A stretch of 64,000 nucleotides of DNA from Phascolomyces articulosus (lineage: Eukaryota > Mucoromycota > Mucoromycetes > Mucorales > Lichtheimiaceae). The first letter of the stretch is position 1. Every line of letters begins with the position of its first letter. Made by a program: the position numbers and the translations under genes. The notes below the pieces were generated by a model. That model saw only the letters and a list, made by a program, of their open reading frames with translations, was not told the DNA's origin and made no database searches. The DNA lies in NCBI GenBank assembly GCA_025677815.1, contig JAIXMP010000023.1, positions 372,001 through 436,000 of the forward strand, written 5' to 3'. This document shows positions 35,839 to 48,822 of this stretch, in pieces.

Positions 35839-38291
35839 TTATGCATTTGTAGTTCTACGTTTCATCAGAACCTTATAACTATTACTATTAATTTGGAGAG
35901 TAATAAAGGCACGTCGTTCTTCTCCCAATGCAACTTGTTCAGGAATAGCTTCAATATCAAACAATTTTACCAAGTTGGCAATAGAGAGACGCATTTCTTG
36001 TTGTGCGAAAGTCTTTCCAATACAGTTTCTTGAACTAAAGTATCAATCAATAATAATATATAATTTTTAATATGTTATATAATGATCTCTCGCTCTTTCT
36101 TGCATGCAGTATACTGAAAACTAAACTTACCCAGCGCTAAATGGGAAAAAGGCATCATGATCTGCTTTTTGAGGATAATCAGAATCTTCTATCCATCTCT
36201 CTGGAATCCATTTTTCAGGTTCGGACCAATAGGCGGGATCAACGTGTGCATGATACATGTTACAATGCAAGATTGTCTACAAAATAACGTTGATTTAAGA
36301 AGAGGTAAATATTTTAAAATTTACACCCATTGATATAAAAAAAAGTCGACCTCTTACTCATATCTCATATGAAATAAATAAATAAAAAAATATTTTGCCT
36401 TTTACTTACTCCTTTGGGTACAAAAAGTTTGCCATCCAAGACAATATCACGATCGGGCATTCTTTCAGCACCACCCACCGAAATGGCGTCCAATCGAAGT
36501 GTTTCATCAATTACAGCGTTCAAGTAAGGCAAATGCTTCAATTGCTCATTGTGGAATAACTTTTGACCTTGTTCAAATTCAACAGTATCGATTTCTTCAC
36601 GTAACTTGGCAAATGCTTCAGGATTCTTCATCAATTCGATAAATGCAAACCCTGTTGTATTACTAGTGGTTTCTGATCCAGCAACCAAGAATAAAACGGT
36701 TTCTTGAGCAATTGATTCGGCAGTAAGTCGATCTTCAGTATCATTCGCATGTTGTGTATCAATCAATATTTGAAGGATATCGTTACGACGAGCCTTTTCA
36801 CCTCCCTTCAATCGTTCAACAATAATCTTCGTCATAAACTTTTTTTATATTAAAAAAAATAAGGTGTTATGAATTCAGAATGGTTTACTTGTTTCTATTG
36901 CTTAATTGTAAGAATGGAATAAACAGAACTTACTGCTTTTAAATCGTTATTTGCTTTCAAAACACCACTGAATGGCAACAACATCGACAATGGACCGAGA
37001 ATAGGATGTGTAACAAGCTATAGATTTATAATCATAAGTAGAGAGTATATATTATTAGCTTTCCATAATTCCTCGTCTTTTTGTTATTATTGTAGTAAAT
37101 CATAGATATAGATAGCGGATGATACGTTACATAAGAAGATTTCTCCATACTAATACTGATGGTGCGTGGTACAACATGATCATTTCCTTCCAACATATGG
37201 AAGGTCTTACCAAATGCGGTTTCGCCAATGATGTCCAATGCTAAATATTGGAGTAAAATCCAAATGTCGACCTGACCATATCCATTTTCATTTTTGGTTT
37301 CATTAATGTCACGGTCAATACGGTCAATAAATGATTGAGTCGTTTCACGCATATATCCTTCAAGTGAATTGAGATATTTGACTGAGAATGCTGGTGAAAT
37401 AATACGTCTCTATATATTATTCAAGAGAAAAAGAAGAATGTGTCATTTTAGTCTTGACGAAAAATAAAATGAATTATTCATACCTGAGAAACTTACACGT
37501 TGTTTATGGAAAGGCTTGTCACGAGTATTGAACAATGTGGGAGGACTACGTCCTATAATACAGTTGTAGCAGTAATGAATTAATATTTATCATCAAAATT
37601 GACTTCTTGCTTCCCATCACACAGCATATATTCTCCCACGCCGTTTCTTCTACTGTATTATACGTTAGAAATAAAAAAGGAAACATACTCTGAAGTCGTG
37701 TGTACATTGGACCTTTTGGCAGATCATCTTTTAGTAGGATTTGTCGGAGCATGCGCTTATCAGAAATACCAACACGATTAGGTCCAAGTCGAACAGTATC
37801 ACCATATTGATCACGCCAAGCCTTAATCTTTTCCCAGCTATAAAAAACAAACAAATAAATTAGTTGTTATCAAACAATAAATAAGAGTATCGTAATTTCT
37901 CTTCTCTTCTGTTTATTTTACAATACTTACGAAGATCCAGGTGGGCTCTCGATACCAGGATAATAACGCATTTCGAAAAATTTGAGACCCAATGGCCCTG
38001 GAATACTACTCAAAGGTCCAAGGAAAGCATCATACAATTTCTATTTTTTTTTTCAAGAATTGGTATATATTTTAGTATTTTACGTGTACTCTCTTTGTAT
38101 ATAATTAAGTACAAATTCAAAAGAAAATAGGCTATATTTACTGAAGAAACAAGATAGGTTGCCCAGGTAATGACTGCAACCTTACCGATTTTTTCCAGGT
38201 TTCCTCGATCTGTCACTGATGAGGCAGAGATCTTTTCGAAAAGACTACTTGCTGAAGTTTCAAGCTGTTTGGTAATAGATGAGATATCCAT
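35839..38291 (-). CDS. Cytochrome P450 monooxygenase (paralog A)
   Basis: Nine exons: 38142-38291, 37931-38040, 37689-37837, 37497-37552, 37131-37409, 36934-37017, 36410-36838, 36131-36276 and 35839-36034, giving 532 residues. All key P450 elements are present: I-helix AGSETT (about 329-334), ExxR as ETLR (about 388-391), PERW after it, and the heme loop FFPFSAGSRNCIG with the axial Cys at about 472. One N-terminal hydrophobic segment (VAVITWATYLVSS) probably anchors it in the ER. The general type resembles fungal benzoate-4-monooxygenase or pisatin-demethylase-like P450s; the substrate is unknown. Six internal exons have exactly the same lengths as in the P450 gene at 46419-48822. Confidence 0.93.
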
Positions 38292-40072
38292 TTGTTGATT
38301 GAGATGAAAGAGTTTATAAAAGTTGCTAGAAGGATAAAAAAAAAATAGACAGAAAATTACAAGAAAAAGTAACACTGATTTTGCCCATATTTATACACAA
38401 AAATTAAATTCGGATGGTGAAAAAGTGGATCGCTTGTAGGACAAGAGTTTAATACACCTTTGCTTACGCGATTTGTGTCACTAAAAGACTCCCCTACCTT
38501 GACAGGTTATTCAAAAGCCATTCATGGCAACCTTTTCCCATAATGTATTTTGTCTCCTTTCTCTTACTTCAATACTTTCTTTTAATAAATATAATATAAT
38601 GGATATATACAAACGAGATGATTACCTTTGTTTGTATCAATGAGATGAGACGGGAAATAACGGGTCAATTATAAGAATCTCGCCCTAATTTTCATTAACA
38701 GCGGCAAAGGAAAAATTGATCTGGAAGAATTATTTCGGCACGGAAAAACAACCGGAAAGCAATTCATGTACAAACAAAATGAAAATATTATTCCCGGCTA
38801 TTCTACATTAACCATTTACATACAATATAATTGAGTACATGGATGATTCTAATAGCCAAGACCATTTCATGCATCCAAAAATAAGGCACACTTTAGAGCT
38901 GCACGTTATATTACCAGTAACAGATTAATAATTTTTTATTGTTAGATATAGGAGCCATCGTAACGAAATAATGCTTGTCTGTCAATCAGGAATAAAGTGG
39001 TAAACTGACGGTCGCAGTTATTATTAGCAACACCGCGTTCAAACTAAATTACGATGACTTTTTCTATCTATTGCAATAATTACAGCTTTATGTGATTTTC
39101 AAAAAATGGTCGGGTAATAGTATTTTTATTTCATCACCATCGAAGGTCGATGTACTTGGAGCAATATATAGTTACTAAATACCGTTGAAGGATGGGGTCA
39201 TTTCTTTTGTTTTCTAATGTATTAGATATAACAAAACTTGATTAAGCACAAGTACAATGGCATTTTTCAGGGCATATATTATGTCATAACGAGAGCGGTC
39301 AGATCACTTGATTAAGTAAGGGAAAAGCGATTACTATATTTAATAATGTCACTATAGAAAAATATTCCTGATTATTCCTGAATTTGTTACACCAAATCCT
39401 GAATTCAGGAATATGAGATGTAATATATCCAAAACTCCGTAAATATAGTCAAAATTCATTACCATTATTTCTAGCCAGCAAAAGCATAGAATAACTACAT
39501 ATATGTGGGCACCGTTCGTTACAGATTTTAGTCTTTTTTTGATGAAAATCCTCGACTTGACATTTTCTTTGATTTTATACTTGATTTCAGGGATTTTCGG
39601 GAATGATCAGGAATACCGCTTTCTACTGTATATATATATAGTATTTAGCATAATATTCTCCTATGTTTTTATATGTAACTACGCTAACTTTGAAAAGGTT
39701 TTCTTTATAAATTATATAATAGCAATAATACATGTTTATAACTACTTAGAGTTGTATTTTTATATGAACAATGATAGAAGAGCACCACTTGTTCCTTATT
39801 AGCTGTGCTTTCTCAATTTTTTGAGTCTCAGTTAAGCAAAGTATCATATTAGTTATACACTATGGGACTACAATCACTAGATTTTAATGAATATCTTGAT
39901 AGATAAAGATATCCAGCGTTATATCACATATTTTCAGTTGTATGGTTATACTTTTTTAACTTTATTTCATCATGTGACACAATGATACCATTTCTCACTC
40001 ACTTCTTTTACTATTTTAGCATTTTTTGTGTAAGAAACGACTAAAAAAGTGCGCCATCGTCCAAAAACTGCT

Positions 40073-40133
40073 CCATATAAATGCATTTGCGGACATTTAA
40101 AGGCTTTGACGACATTTAAATGCATTTATATGG
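40073..40133. repeat. Perfect 16 bp inverted repeat (hairpin)
   Basis: CCATATAAATGCATTT at 40073-40088 is the exact reverse complement of 40118-40133. The 29 bp between carries a direct repeat of GACATTTAAA, at 40092 and 40111. It could form a cruciform or mark an element end. Confidence 0.85.
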
Positions 40134-40270
40134 GAAAGCAATTTTAGGACGCATATTTTGTTTTGGGCATAGTAATATATAACAATAACAGTGGATACTA
40201 CCAACAATAGTTGAATAGTATTACTGTACGTTACAGTAGGTATGTTGTTATATGTATATAGTCTTATGAA

Positions 40271-40345
40271 TACTGAAAATCTACATTTAATTATTTAATA
40301 TACTGGAAATCTATATATTTTTTATATCATCTACTGGAAATCTAC
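40271..40345 (+). repeat. Three direct repeats of TACTGGAAATCTAC
   Basis: Copies at 40271-40284 (one mismatch), 40301-40314 (one mismatch) and 40332-40345, spaced 30 and 31 bp. The last copy overlaps the TA and first base of the adjacent TIR element. Confidence 0.75.
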
Positions 40346-40709
40346 AGTGAACTTCCACTTTTGCAACTCCAAGTTTTTGAAAATACCTCACTTTTGCACC
40401 TTTTTCCTTGGAAAGATCAAAATAACACAGTAGATTCGCAATTCGCAATTTACAAAAAGTGGTTTTGGGTATTGCATCTTACCGAAGGGAAAGACACTCA
40501 TGTGTATCACTCCATAAATTGTAACAGGAGACATGCATTAACGACGGTTATAGCACATAAGCAGAGGGTAAACAATACGCACATATTACCTTATATGGGA
40601 CGGCTTGCTAGTAATATGAATAAAGCCTATCCTCACTTTTTGCAAAACCTCACAGTTCTGGAACAAAAAAACTAGGAATCCCATGGTTACAAAACCCAGG
40701 GGTCCACTA
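40345..40709. mobile_element. Candidate TA-flanked TIR element, related to 6338-6523
   Basis: About 365 bp with TA on both sides (40343-40344 and 40710-40711). The left end is CAGTGAACTTCCACTTTTGC; the reverse complement of the right end is TAGTGGACCCCTGGGTTTTG. They agree at AGTG-ACC-CC and again at TTTTGYAAC. The left end also resembles the CAGTGAATCCC end of the element at 6338-6523. The interior is an open frame (40361-40675) with no recognisable transposase motif. The ends are diverged, so this is a candidate only. Confidence 0.42.
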
Positions 40710-41142
40710 TACATGGAATTACTCTTGGTTATCCTAAAATCATGAACTGTGGAAATCTTCCAAATTGTCAAAATTAGAGATTTTCGGTAGATTTAGATAA
40801 TCGGTGTCAAACTAAAGTTTTTATGCAGAAAAAAATTTCCGTAGTGTATAGTAACAAATGACTCCTTCTTTCTGGTAATTCGATGTGATTAATCAGTGAA
40901 TTATTTTATTTACGTACGTAAAGTGTTGATGTGTGTTATAGTAAAAAAAAAATAGAATATTAAATCATAAAATCAGGTTGTTTAGTGCATTTTTTTTATA
41001 AAATAATAATAGTATATTATAATGAAGATAGAGAGAAAGATTGAAATGTGAAATGTGTTGATCTAATATGCATATTGATGGTATGAGGTTATGAAAATGT
41101 ATGAGAATAAAAAAATTTGTATAAATAATATTGAAAAAATAC

Positions 41143-42593
41143 TTAAAGAGAAGCATCAAGAACAATACGGTATCTTGGCTTGCCATCACGCATAGCCTGA
41201 ACAGCAGCAGGTGCATCCTTCAAAGCATACTTGTTGATCCAAGGCTTGACACCAGTCTCAGCTGCAAATTCTAACATTTCTTCGATATCCTTGGGCGAAC
41301 CAATGAAGGAGCCAATGAGTGAAATTTGACGCAAAGCGAGCATAAAGGCAGGAATACCAGTCAATGGTTCTTCTGGCAATGCAACCATGATGAAGAAACC
41401 ATTATGCTTGATAAGTGAAAGGTAGAGACCCCAGTCGAAATTGTTACTGAAATTAGTACCTAAGTATGAAAATTGAATAGTTAGAGGTATAAGTTTTTAA
41501 TTGACTTTCGTAACTTCGTTTTTGAGTATATAAAAATAAACTTACAGATAATATGGGTAAAAGTACCAGCATGCTTCTTCATGGAATCAACATCCGAAGT
41601 GATGACATAATCATCACAACCAAGGGCTTTTGCATCTTCACGCTTACGATCTGAACTTGACAAGGCAACACACTGAGCACCCATTGCCTTGGCCCATTGA
41701 ACAGCAAAATGACCCAAGCCACCAATGCCAATGACACCAACCTTATCGCCCTTCTTGACATTAGAGCGTTTCAATGGAGCATACGTAGTGACACCTGCAC
41801 AAAAGAAAGTAGCAGCTATCTCATTTTCCATGTTGTCAGGAACTTTGAATGCAAAGGCTTCATGACCTCTCCATTTGGTAGCATAACCACCGTAAGTCTT
41901 TTCACCATTAGCCCAACGATCGTTATAAGTCAAAATAGCACGACGTTCGCAAAGGTTTTCTTGACCACTTTTACAGTTATCACATTCCAAACAAGAACCA
42001 CATTGGGCACCAACACCAGCACGGTCGCCTACTTTCAAACGGGTAACGTTCTTGCCTACAGCGGTCACAACGCCGACGATTCTAGAATGTTGGTAAAAAT
42101 GGAAGTTAGAAATATTTTTTTTATTGTTTTATGTAATTCCGCCTCTTCAAAATAATAAATAATACATACTCATGACCAACTAAACATGGGTATTCAGTAG
42201 GACCCCATCCGCTGTCAAGGGTATGAATATCACTACCACAAATACCTATCAAGAAATATATTACAAGGGTACATGTATGTTAAGTACCAAGAATAACTGT
42301 TCCATGCTTATCTTGTTGGCGATTATAAGTAACAAGTAGATAAAATATAATATTTACCACAGTGAGAAATATCAATTTGAACATCATAATCTTCGAATTG
42401 CTTCAATTCAAACTCGCGCCATTCGAGAGGTTCACCTATTATATCATCATTAAATTTTGTTAATAAGGAAATTCGTTTCGAATATAATTTCAGAGTAACC
42501 TAGAACTATTTTTTTTTCCTTGATGATATTTTTTTCTCATCACGTACCTTTTCCAGAAGGAGCCCAACCATAGAAAGTGTTATCAGTGGACAT
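41143..42593 (-). CDS. Zinc-dependent alcohol dehydrogenase, cinnamyl-alcohol / ADH6 type
   Basis: Five exons: 42548-42593, 42358-42435, 42170-42245, 41546-42081 and 41143-41459, giving 350 residues. The catalytic zinc site is seen in HCGICGSDIH (Cys44) and CLVGHE. The structural zinc lobe carries four cysteines in AQCGSCLECDNCKSGQ and the following NLC. The Rossmann motif is GVIGIGGLGHFAVQ. The second strand ends in ALSSSDRKRE, where small and basic residues rather than an acidic one suggest NADP(H) preference. The type reduces aliphatic or aromatic aldehydes (yeast ADH6/ADH7). It sits between the two P450 genes, so it could act on their products (inference). Confidence 0.92.
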
Positions 42594-45500
42594 ATTGATA
42601 TAAAAATATAAGAATATAAAATGGACGAGAAGAAATAAATAAAACTTGTCAATTGGTGTGGGTCTCGTGGAAAGGATAGTCCCTTTATATAATGTGTAGT
42701 TCGTGTTTGTATTTGTAAGCCATTGACTTTGTTAAGATCATTTTGAAGTGCGAAAGAGATAAAAAATAAGAGGCGATACGATATTAACCAATAGTATGGG
42801 TTATCACGGTTCGCGGTTCATGAAGATCGGATGAAGGATGAAAAATTATTGACAGCTGGGATTTCCCAAGTTTCTTATCTGTTATATAGAACGGGTTTAT
42901 TTTTTTAGAACATAGTTAACATAAATTGTTTTATCTATGACTCGTTGGAATAAATTATACCCAGCTCAAAACAAAGAATCGGTGGATTTTATCTATAAAA
43001 GTAAACATAAAGAAGAATAACCTTGATTATTAATCAAAGCTATTATTAATTAATTGAAATGAACCCCTTTAAATCAGATTACTACCTTACTCAAATCCTT
43101 TTTTGGTGTATCGTTGACGTACTCATTTTTTTCTTTATAGAAAAAACGCTTACTATTACTCACTATTTTTACGTACCATTCAGTTGGTTAACGAGAAGTT
43201 GATGGTGCTAAACTCATTGGATATAGGTTAATCCGCAAGACACAAGTGCTATTTGACATCTAATTTATACATTGGACACTTACTGCATAATAGGTATTGC
43301 AAATACAGCTTTTGTCCGTATATACAGCAAGAGCAATAGCCGATACTTGAAGCTGTTGGAACAGACATGTTAATCCAATAATAACATGATAACTTTAGAG
43401 GATCTCTTGTTTATGAGATGATCCTATGACAAAGCATCGATAACACAGACCTTGAACTATATGTCATTAATAATACAAATATATATGTAAGAAGAGCTAT
43501 ATATAATAATAGAGGATATCCAAAATATTTCAGATTGCGTCTTTTTTTGTAAGGTTGCCATCTAAACACTTTTTTTATTATTAAGCCACCAAGAAATCAT
43601 TATATAGATCGATTGATGTATAAATATAGTAATAACAAAATTTTTTGAGCGCGTATACTCCTGCTACTTGCTGAGGTAGTAGTGTTTTTAAATATTTAGC
43701 TTAATAGGAATGCTGTTGTCACTACTGTTGGTACTGTAATGAATAATATTATACCAGGTACGGTGTTGAGTTCCTTTTATACATATTATTTTTAGATATG
43801 AGATATTATTGCATTATAATAATTATCACTATGAAGGAAATTTATTAGGCAGAATATTTTTTCGGTTGTCATAAGGCATGAAATATGTATAATCAGGAAT
43901 GGAGAAAACAAATGACAATTGTCAGTTCTATGTTAAAATAAAACAATAACGGGTTTATTTTGTATAGATTGACAGATTTTAATAATAGGAAACCCTTAAA
44001 GGGAAATTTATTTGATCGACGGCTACACAGAAAAGGTTGACGTAAATAATTATGACGTGGGAACTGCTACATATGCTCCGTTTGCATGAATTTTTTCCCT
44101 TCCTGTTCGAAGACACATTACATAATAATCCATTACATGTCGGTCCAAATGCATTTACCTATTTTTACATAATCTTCTTTATCGGTTTTTATCTCCTTCC
44201 TGTCAAGCACAATCAGTCTCATATTAATACGCCTAAAGAAATTGGCCCAGTTGTTCGTGGATGTAGAGACCAGCAATGAAAATGACGATCAAGAAAGTCA
44301 AGCTACAAAACACTGTAAGAGAAGTTAAGTTCATGAATCACCAGTTATAATAAACAGATAATATGGTGAAACACCGTGACCGCTGAAGGCGACAAAAATA
44401 GTGAAGATTTGATTTATGTTAAACGAAGATGAGAACAATGTAGAAGATCTTACATTTATCACCCGATTCAGATTCTTGAATACATATCGGGAAAGCTGTG
44501 CCAGATGAAAATGCATCTGAAGAACTGTCTACTGTGAATATGCATATTCTCTATGAACTGATACCGAACCAACATGGTATCGAGACCGGAAAAAATATCA
44601 ATGCATCACTTGGTTCTTTCAAGCCACAGTTTTCACTCAATACGTATAAATGTATATCAGCTTTAATTGTCAATACATATGCAGCATATATCTACCAAGA
44701 AAATTCTTATCAGCTAACTTATTAAAAAATACGTATGTACATATATCGCTTTGAACCAAGTTCACTCTATTTTTTTAGAGAATCTCAATCAATCTTCCAA
44801 TCTATTATAAATGCTAAGTGTGGATAATAAACGATTGTTTTATTTATTCCTGTACGTACCTTTTTTTTTTTGGAATGATGATCATGGATTGACTGTCGAT
44901 ATATAATATATAACTGTTTTTTTTTGTCCAGTGAGTGGTCAAGCATGATTTGACGTGAAGTAGATAAATAGTGACTTGATGTGTATGTAATGGATTGGTG
45001 CCATTATACTCTTTTATATAGTGCTACGGTTGTCGGATGAAACACTCTTTCCACTTGTCTCTGATCCACCACGCACTGAATGCAACATCGCACCAAGTAA
45101 CGAATCCACTTTCAAAACTTCTATATAGATATCAGCAATCTGCTTGTTTTTCTTTAAATAATCGCTAGGGTCATGTACTAACAATCCATATACCGCGGTT
45201 TTTGATACACACTTTATCGTAAAAAAAAAACCTATTATTCCGTTATACTTTGTATAATAAGATTCGCTTACCTGCGGTTGGTGGAACACACAAAAAAAGG
45301 AGTCAATTCAATTTCAATTTACATGGTTCAATTTATGATCTTACTAGGTGTGGTAAAATGCAATCTGCTTCATTGTAAGAGAAAAGTAGCAGTGCTATAT
45401 AAGTAAAATTTGTTAGGGTTTCCAATGTCACATTCTTTCCTTGGTAAAAACCCTGAGCATTTACGGATAAATTATACTGCCATCATAACTAAGATAACTT

Positions 45501-46418
45501 TAAAAGGAAAGGTGTCATTTTACTTAATAAAATGATGATTATGAAGTTATATTTATACAAATTTGATTTTTTGGATAGGTTTGCAGTATATTTTTAAACT
45601 TATGCGTTGCTAGAAGATCCGCGGCAATATTACATTCATAAGTAAATCAAGAAGCCGAAAATTTAGCCGCTATCCGATCACTATTTTTTTCAGATACGCG
45701 CTCAGTTTCTTTGTTTGTCGAATCTTGGCGAATTTTCCCGTATAATTCCGTAACAAATGTGTCAATTTAAGATGGATAGGTTCTAATAATAATGAAAAAA
45801 CGATAGTGTTGAATCTTGATAATAGACTTTGGATAAAATGTTGGTGCTATATGTTTAAAGAATTAGTCGTATTTTGATTCATCATTCTTTATTAGAATTT
45901 ACAAATGAATGACCATAGCATGACATATATCCAAGTACCTATATAACACTAATGCATACGGAGATGCTTTGAGATGACTCAAAATAAAGAAGTTGTATCG
46001 TCAATGAGAATAGATAATTTGTTCATCGTCCACAATACTGGATCAAAATATGATGCTTTTTTAACGTTTTTTCAACAGTTCAACTGCTGAGGCGGGAAAT
46101 TTGAAATTAATTCTAAGAAGTACTTTCATTTTTATTGATCTGTATTTGTTTTTTACTCACGTAGGTCAGCACGACATGTTCAAATATAGGGTTTTCAGTG
46201 ATTTCATGAAGTGGGGAAGATCAGCACGCCTAATCTCTCTGTTTTGCTCATGACCTCCGCTTGGCTTGTTCTGTAATCAATTTTATTCCTTTTTTGGTTG
46301 TTCCGCTTAATATAAAAAGAAAAATTCGACAAAATGATAAACCGCTGTCGATTTTACAATTTTCTCTCTTTTATTTATTTTTTTATTCTTCACTCTATTC
46401 TTTTGCTCAAAATACAGT
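42594..46418. other. 3.8 kb region between divergent ADH and P450 B
   Basis: Holds both promoters. Small frames at 44052-44279 (+) and 44498-44725 (+) have more balanced composition than background but no start context or domain. One better candidate is listed at 45017-45270. The octamer TCAGGAAT occurs again at 43893. No RNA gene is visible. Confidence 0.45.
45014..45250 (-). pseudogene. Possible degenerate coding fragment
   Basis: A minus-strand frame with a balanced composition (VYGLLVHDPSDYLKKNKQIA, then YIEVLKVDSLLGAMLHS), ending in a Ser/Thr-rich tail and a stop at 45014. Upstream lie a GTAAGC donor-like site (about 45268) and an AATAG acceptor-like site, but splicing does not keep the frame. 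It may be a gene remnant. I recognise no family. Confidence 0.3.
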
Positions 46419-48822
46419 ATGGATATTACAAAGTTAGATCTCGCAACAGTATCTCAAAAAATTGAAACTTCAGCAAATTATATTATTGACCGTGTTTTAT
46501 CAGCAAATCGACAAGATGCTGAAAAACTCGGTAAAGTGGCTGCAATCACTTTAGCAACTTATTTCGTGACCTCAGTAAGCACAACTCGTTCTTTTTCTTT
46601 TTCCATTTTTTGGAGATCACATTTACATTGTTATTAACAAGAGGAATATAAAATAGAAATTATATGATGCTTTCGTAGGTCCCCTTGGTAGCATTCCTGG
46701 ACCTTTTATGTTCAAGTTTTTCCCTGCACGATATTCATGGAACATGGAAAGCCCGCCTGGTTCAGCGTATGTTAATTAGTGTAACCAAAGATAATGAAAA
46801 AAAAAAACTAATCTTTTTATTAAATGTTTAGATATGTGAAATTCCAAGCGTGGCAATCAAAATACGGTGATGTTGTCCGTTTAGGTCCTAATGCCATTGG
46901 TGTTTCTGACAAGCATGTGTTACGCCAAATTCTATTCAAAGAAGATATTCCAAAGGGTCCTGCTTATGAGCGTTTACAACGTATGTCATACTCACACAAT
47001 TGAGGATATAGTGACAGTTAAATCTGAATCTAGCAGGTGAACCATGGCTTTTAATACTTTTTTAATATTTTTATAGGCCAGGGAGGTGCTACATTGTTTA
47101 GTACTGTAGATAAGCCATTCCACAAACAACGTGTAAGTCATTCAATGGGAGGAAATACTGGAAAAGCGCAACGGTAGAAGTTTGCTTGTTGTTAAATACA
47201 ATTCCCTAACTTTCGAAATCAATTATCATAATTCGATAGAGACGTGTCATTTCACCGGCATTTTCAGTCAAATATCTTAATTCACTCGAACCCTATATGC
47301 TCGGTACCACCGAGAACTTTATTCAACGCATTGATCGTGATATTGAAAAGACTAAGCGAGATGACGGATATGGCAAAGTAGATATCTGGATCTTGTTACA
47401 ATACCTTGCACTTGATATTATTGGTGAAACTGCATTTGGCCAAACATTCCATATGCTCGAAGATAATGATCATATTGTTCCAAGCACAATTAGCCGTAAC
47501 ATGGAAACTGCAAATTATGTAGGTATTATCTAAAATACTCTTTCCAAGCTTCCCAAGTAATATAATATTAAAGAAGAAAAGTATATTCTAATAATTATAC
47601 CATATATATCATTTATTATGCTATTTTTAGCTTGTCACCCATCCAATTTCCGGTGTCATCAAAACACTTTTCTCTTTCTCTGACATTGTCAAAACAAATT
47701 TAAAATTAAAACAGGTAACATTTATTATGGATTACGGATTTATTTGACTATTTATAAGATATTACCGTCCTTCAGAATTATATAGATAATATACTGATAA
47801 TTACTTTTTTTCTTTCTCTCGCTCTGTATGTTGTTATTACTATTGTAGTTTATGAAAAATATTATTATGGAACGCCTTGAAGGTGGTGAAAAGGCCCGCC
47901 GTGATGATATCCTACAAATCCTTATTGATACTCAACAGGCTCATGATAGCGAGGATCGCTTAACAGCTGATGCTATTGCCCAAGAAACTGTATTGTTTTT
48001 GATTGCTGGATCAGAAACTACTAGTAATACAACTGGGTTTGCAATGATTAATCTTTTGAAACATCCACATGTGTTGGCCACATTACGAGAAGAGATCGAT
48101 AGTGTTCCAATGGAAGAGGGTCAAAAATTATTTAAGCATGAACAATTGAAAAATCTCCCTTATTTGAACGCAGTTATCAATGAAACAATGCGAATGGATT
48201 CTATTGCCGTCAATGGTGTTGAACGAACAACTGATCATGATATGGTATTTGGTGGACGTTTGTTTGTTCCAAAAGGAGTATGTATATTTTTCATCTTACC
48301 TAGTTTTCTTTTTTTGCGGTTATGGATAGACGAAAAAACTAAAGATTCTATGGTCACGGTATCGTGTGAAAATTTTCTATAATAGGTTGTTGTTCATTGT
48401 AATATTTATCATGCACAAATGAATCCTGAATATTGGCCAGAACCTAACAAATTCAAACCAGAACGTTGGCTCGAGGGAAGCAATATACCAGCTGATACTG
48501 AAGCATTTTTCCCATTCAGCATTGGGTAAGTAATTTATATACCTTTCTTTTTTTCCTGACTGATGCATATTTGTTTAACAAATTTATGAGAAGAATTGAT
48601 TAATTAAATTCATGTAATGGATACTTCAGATCAAGAAATTGTATTGGTAAAGGATTTGCCCAAATTGAAATGCGTGTCTCTATTGCTAACTTGGTGAGAT
48701 TATACGATTTTGAAGCTATTCCCGAAGAAATGAAACAATCCGATGAACGAAGATCTTTTATTACTTTTGCTGTCAAGAGTAATAGCTTTAACGCCTACAT
48801 GAAACATAGACAACAGCATTAG
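46419..48822 (+). CDS. Cytochrome P450 monooxygenase (paralog B)
   Basis: Nine exons: 46419-46574, 46657-46766, 46832-46980, 47077-47132, 47240-47518, 47631-47714, 47849-48277, 48386-48525 and 48630-48822, giving 531 residues. P450 signatures: AGSETT (about 331-336), ETMR (about 390-393), PERW and FFPFSIGSRNCIG with the heme Cys near 472. The N-terminal anchor is VAAITLATYFVTS. It is the closest relative of the minus-strand P450 at 35839-38291: intron phases match throughout and exons 2-7 have the same lengths (110, 149, 56, 279, 84, 429). It lies on the opposite strand, as if from an inverted duplication. The two differ most in exon 6 and the C-terminus, which suggests different substrates. 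Confidence 0.93.

Larger units (their letters stand above)
38292..41142. other. Intergenic region with repeat structures
   Basis: 2.85 kb upstream of P450 A and downstream of the ADH. It holds an octamer, TCAGGAAT, in several orientations (for example 38985, 39404, 39608), a perfect 16 bp inverted repeat (40073-40133), three 13-14 bp direct repeats (40271-40345) and a candidate TIR element (40345-40709). The frame at 39503-39802 is Phe/Ile/Tyr-rich and not called. Confidence 0.55.

Noticed and set aside
39503..39802. 99-codon hydrophobic frame that looks like a membrane protein
   Set aside because: Composition is that of AT-rich noncoding DNA and the hydrophobicity follows from it.
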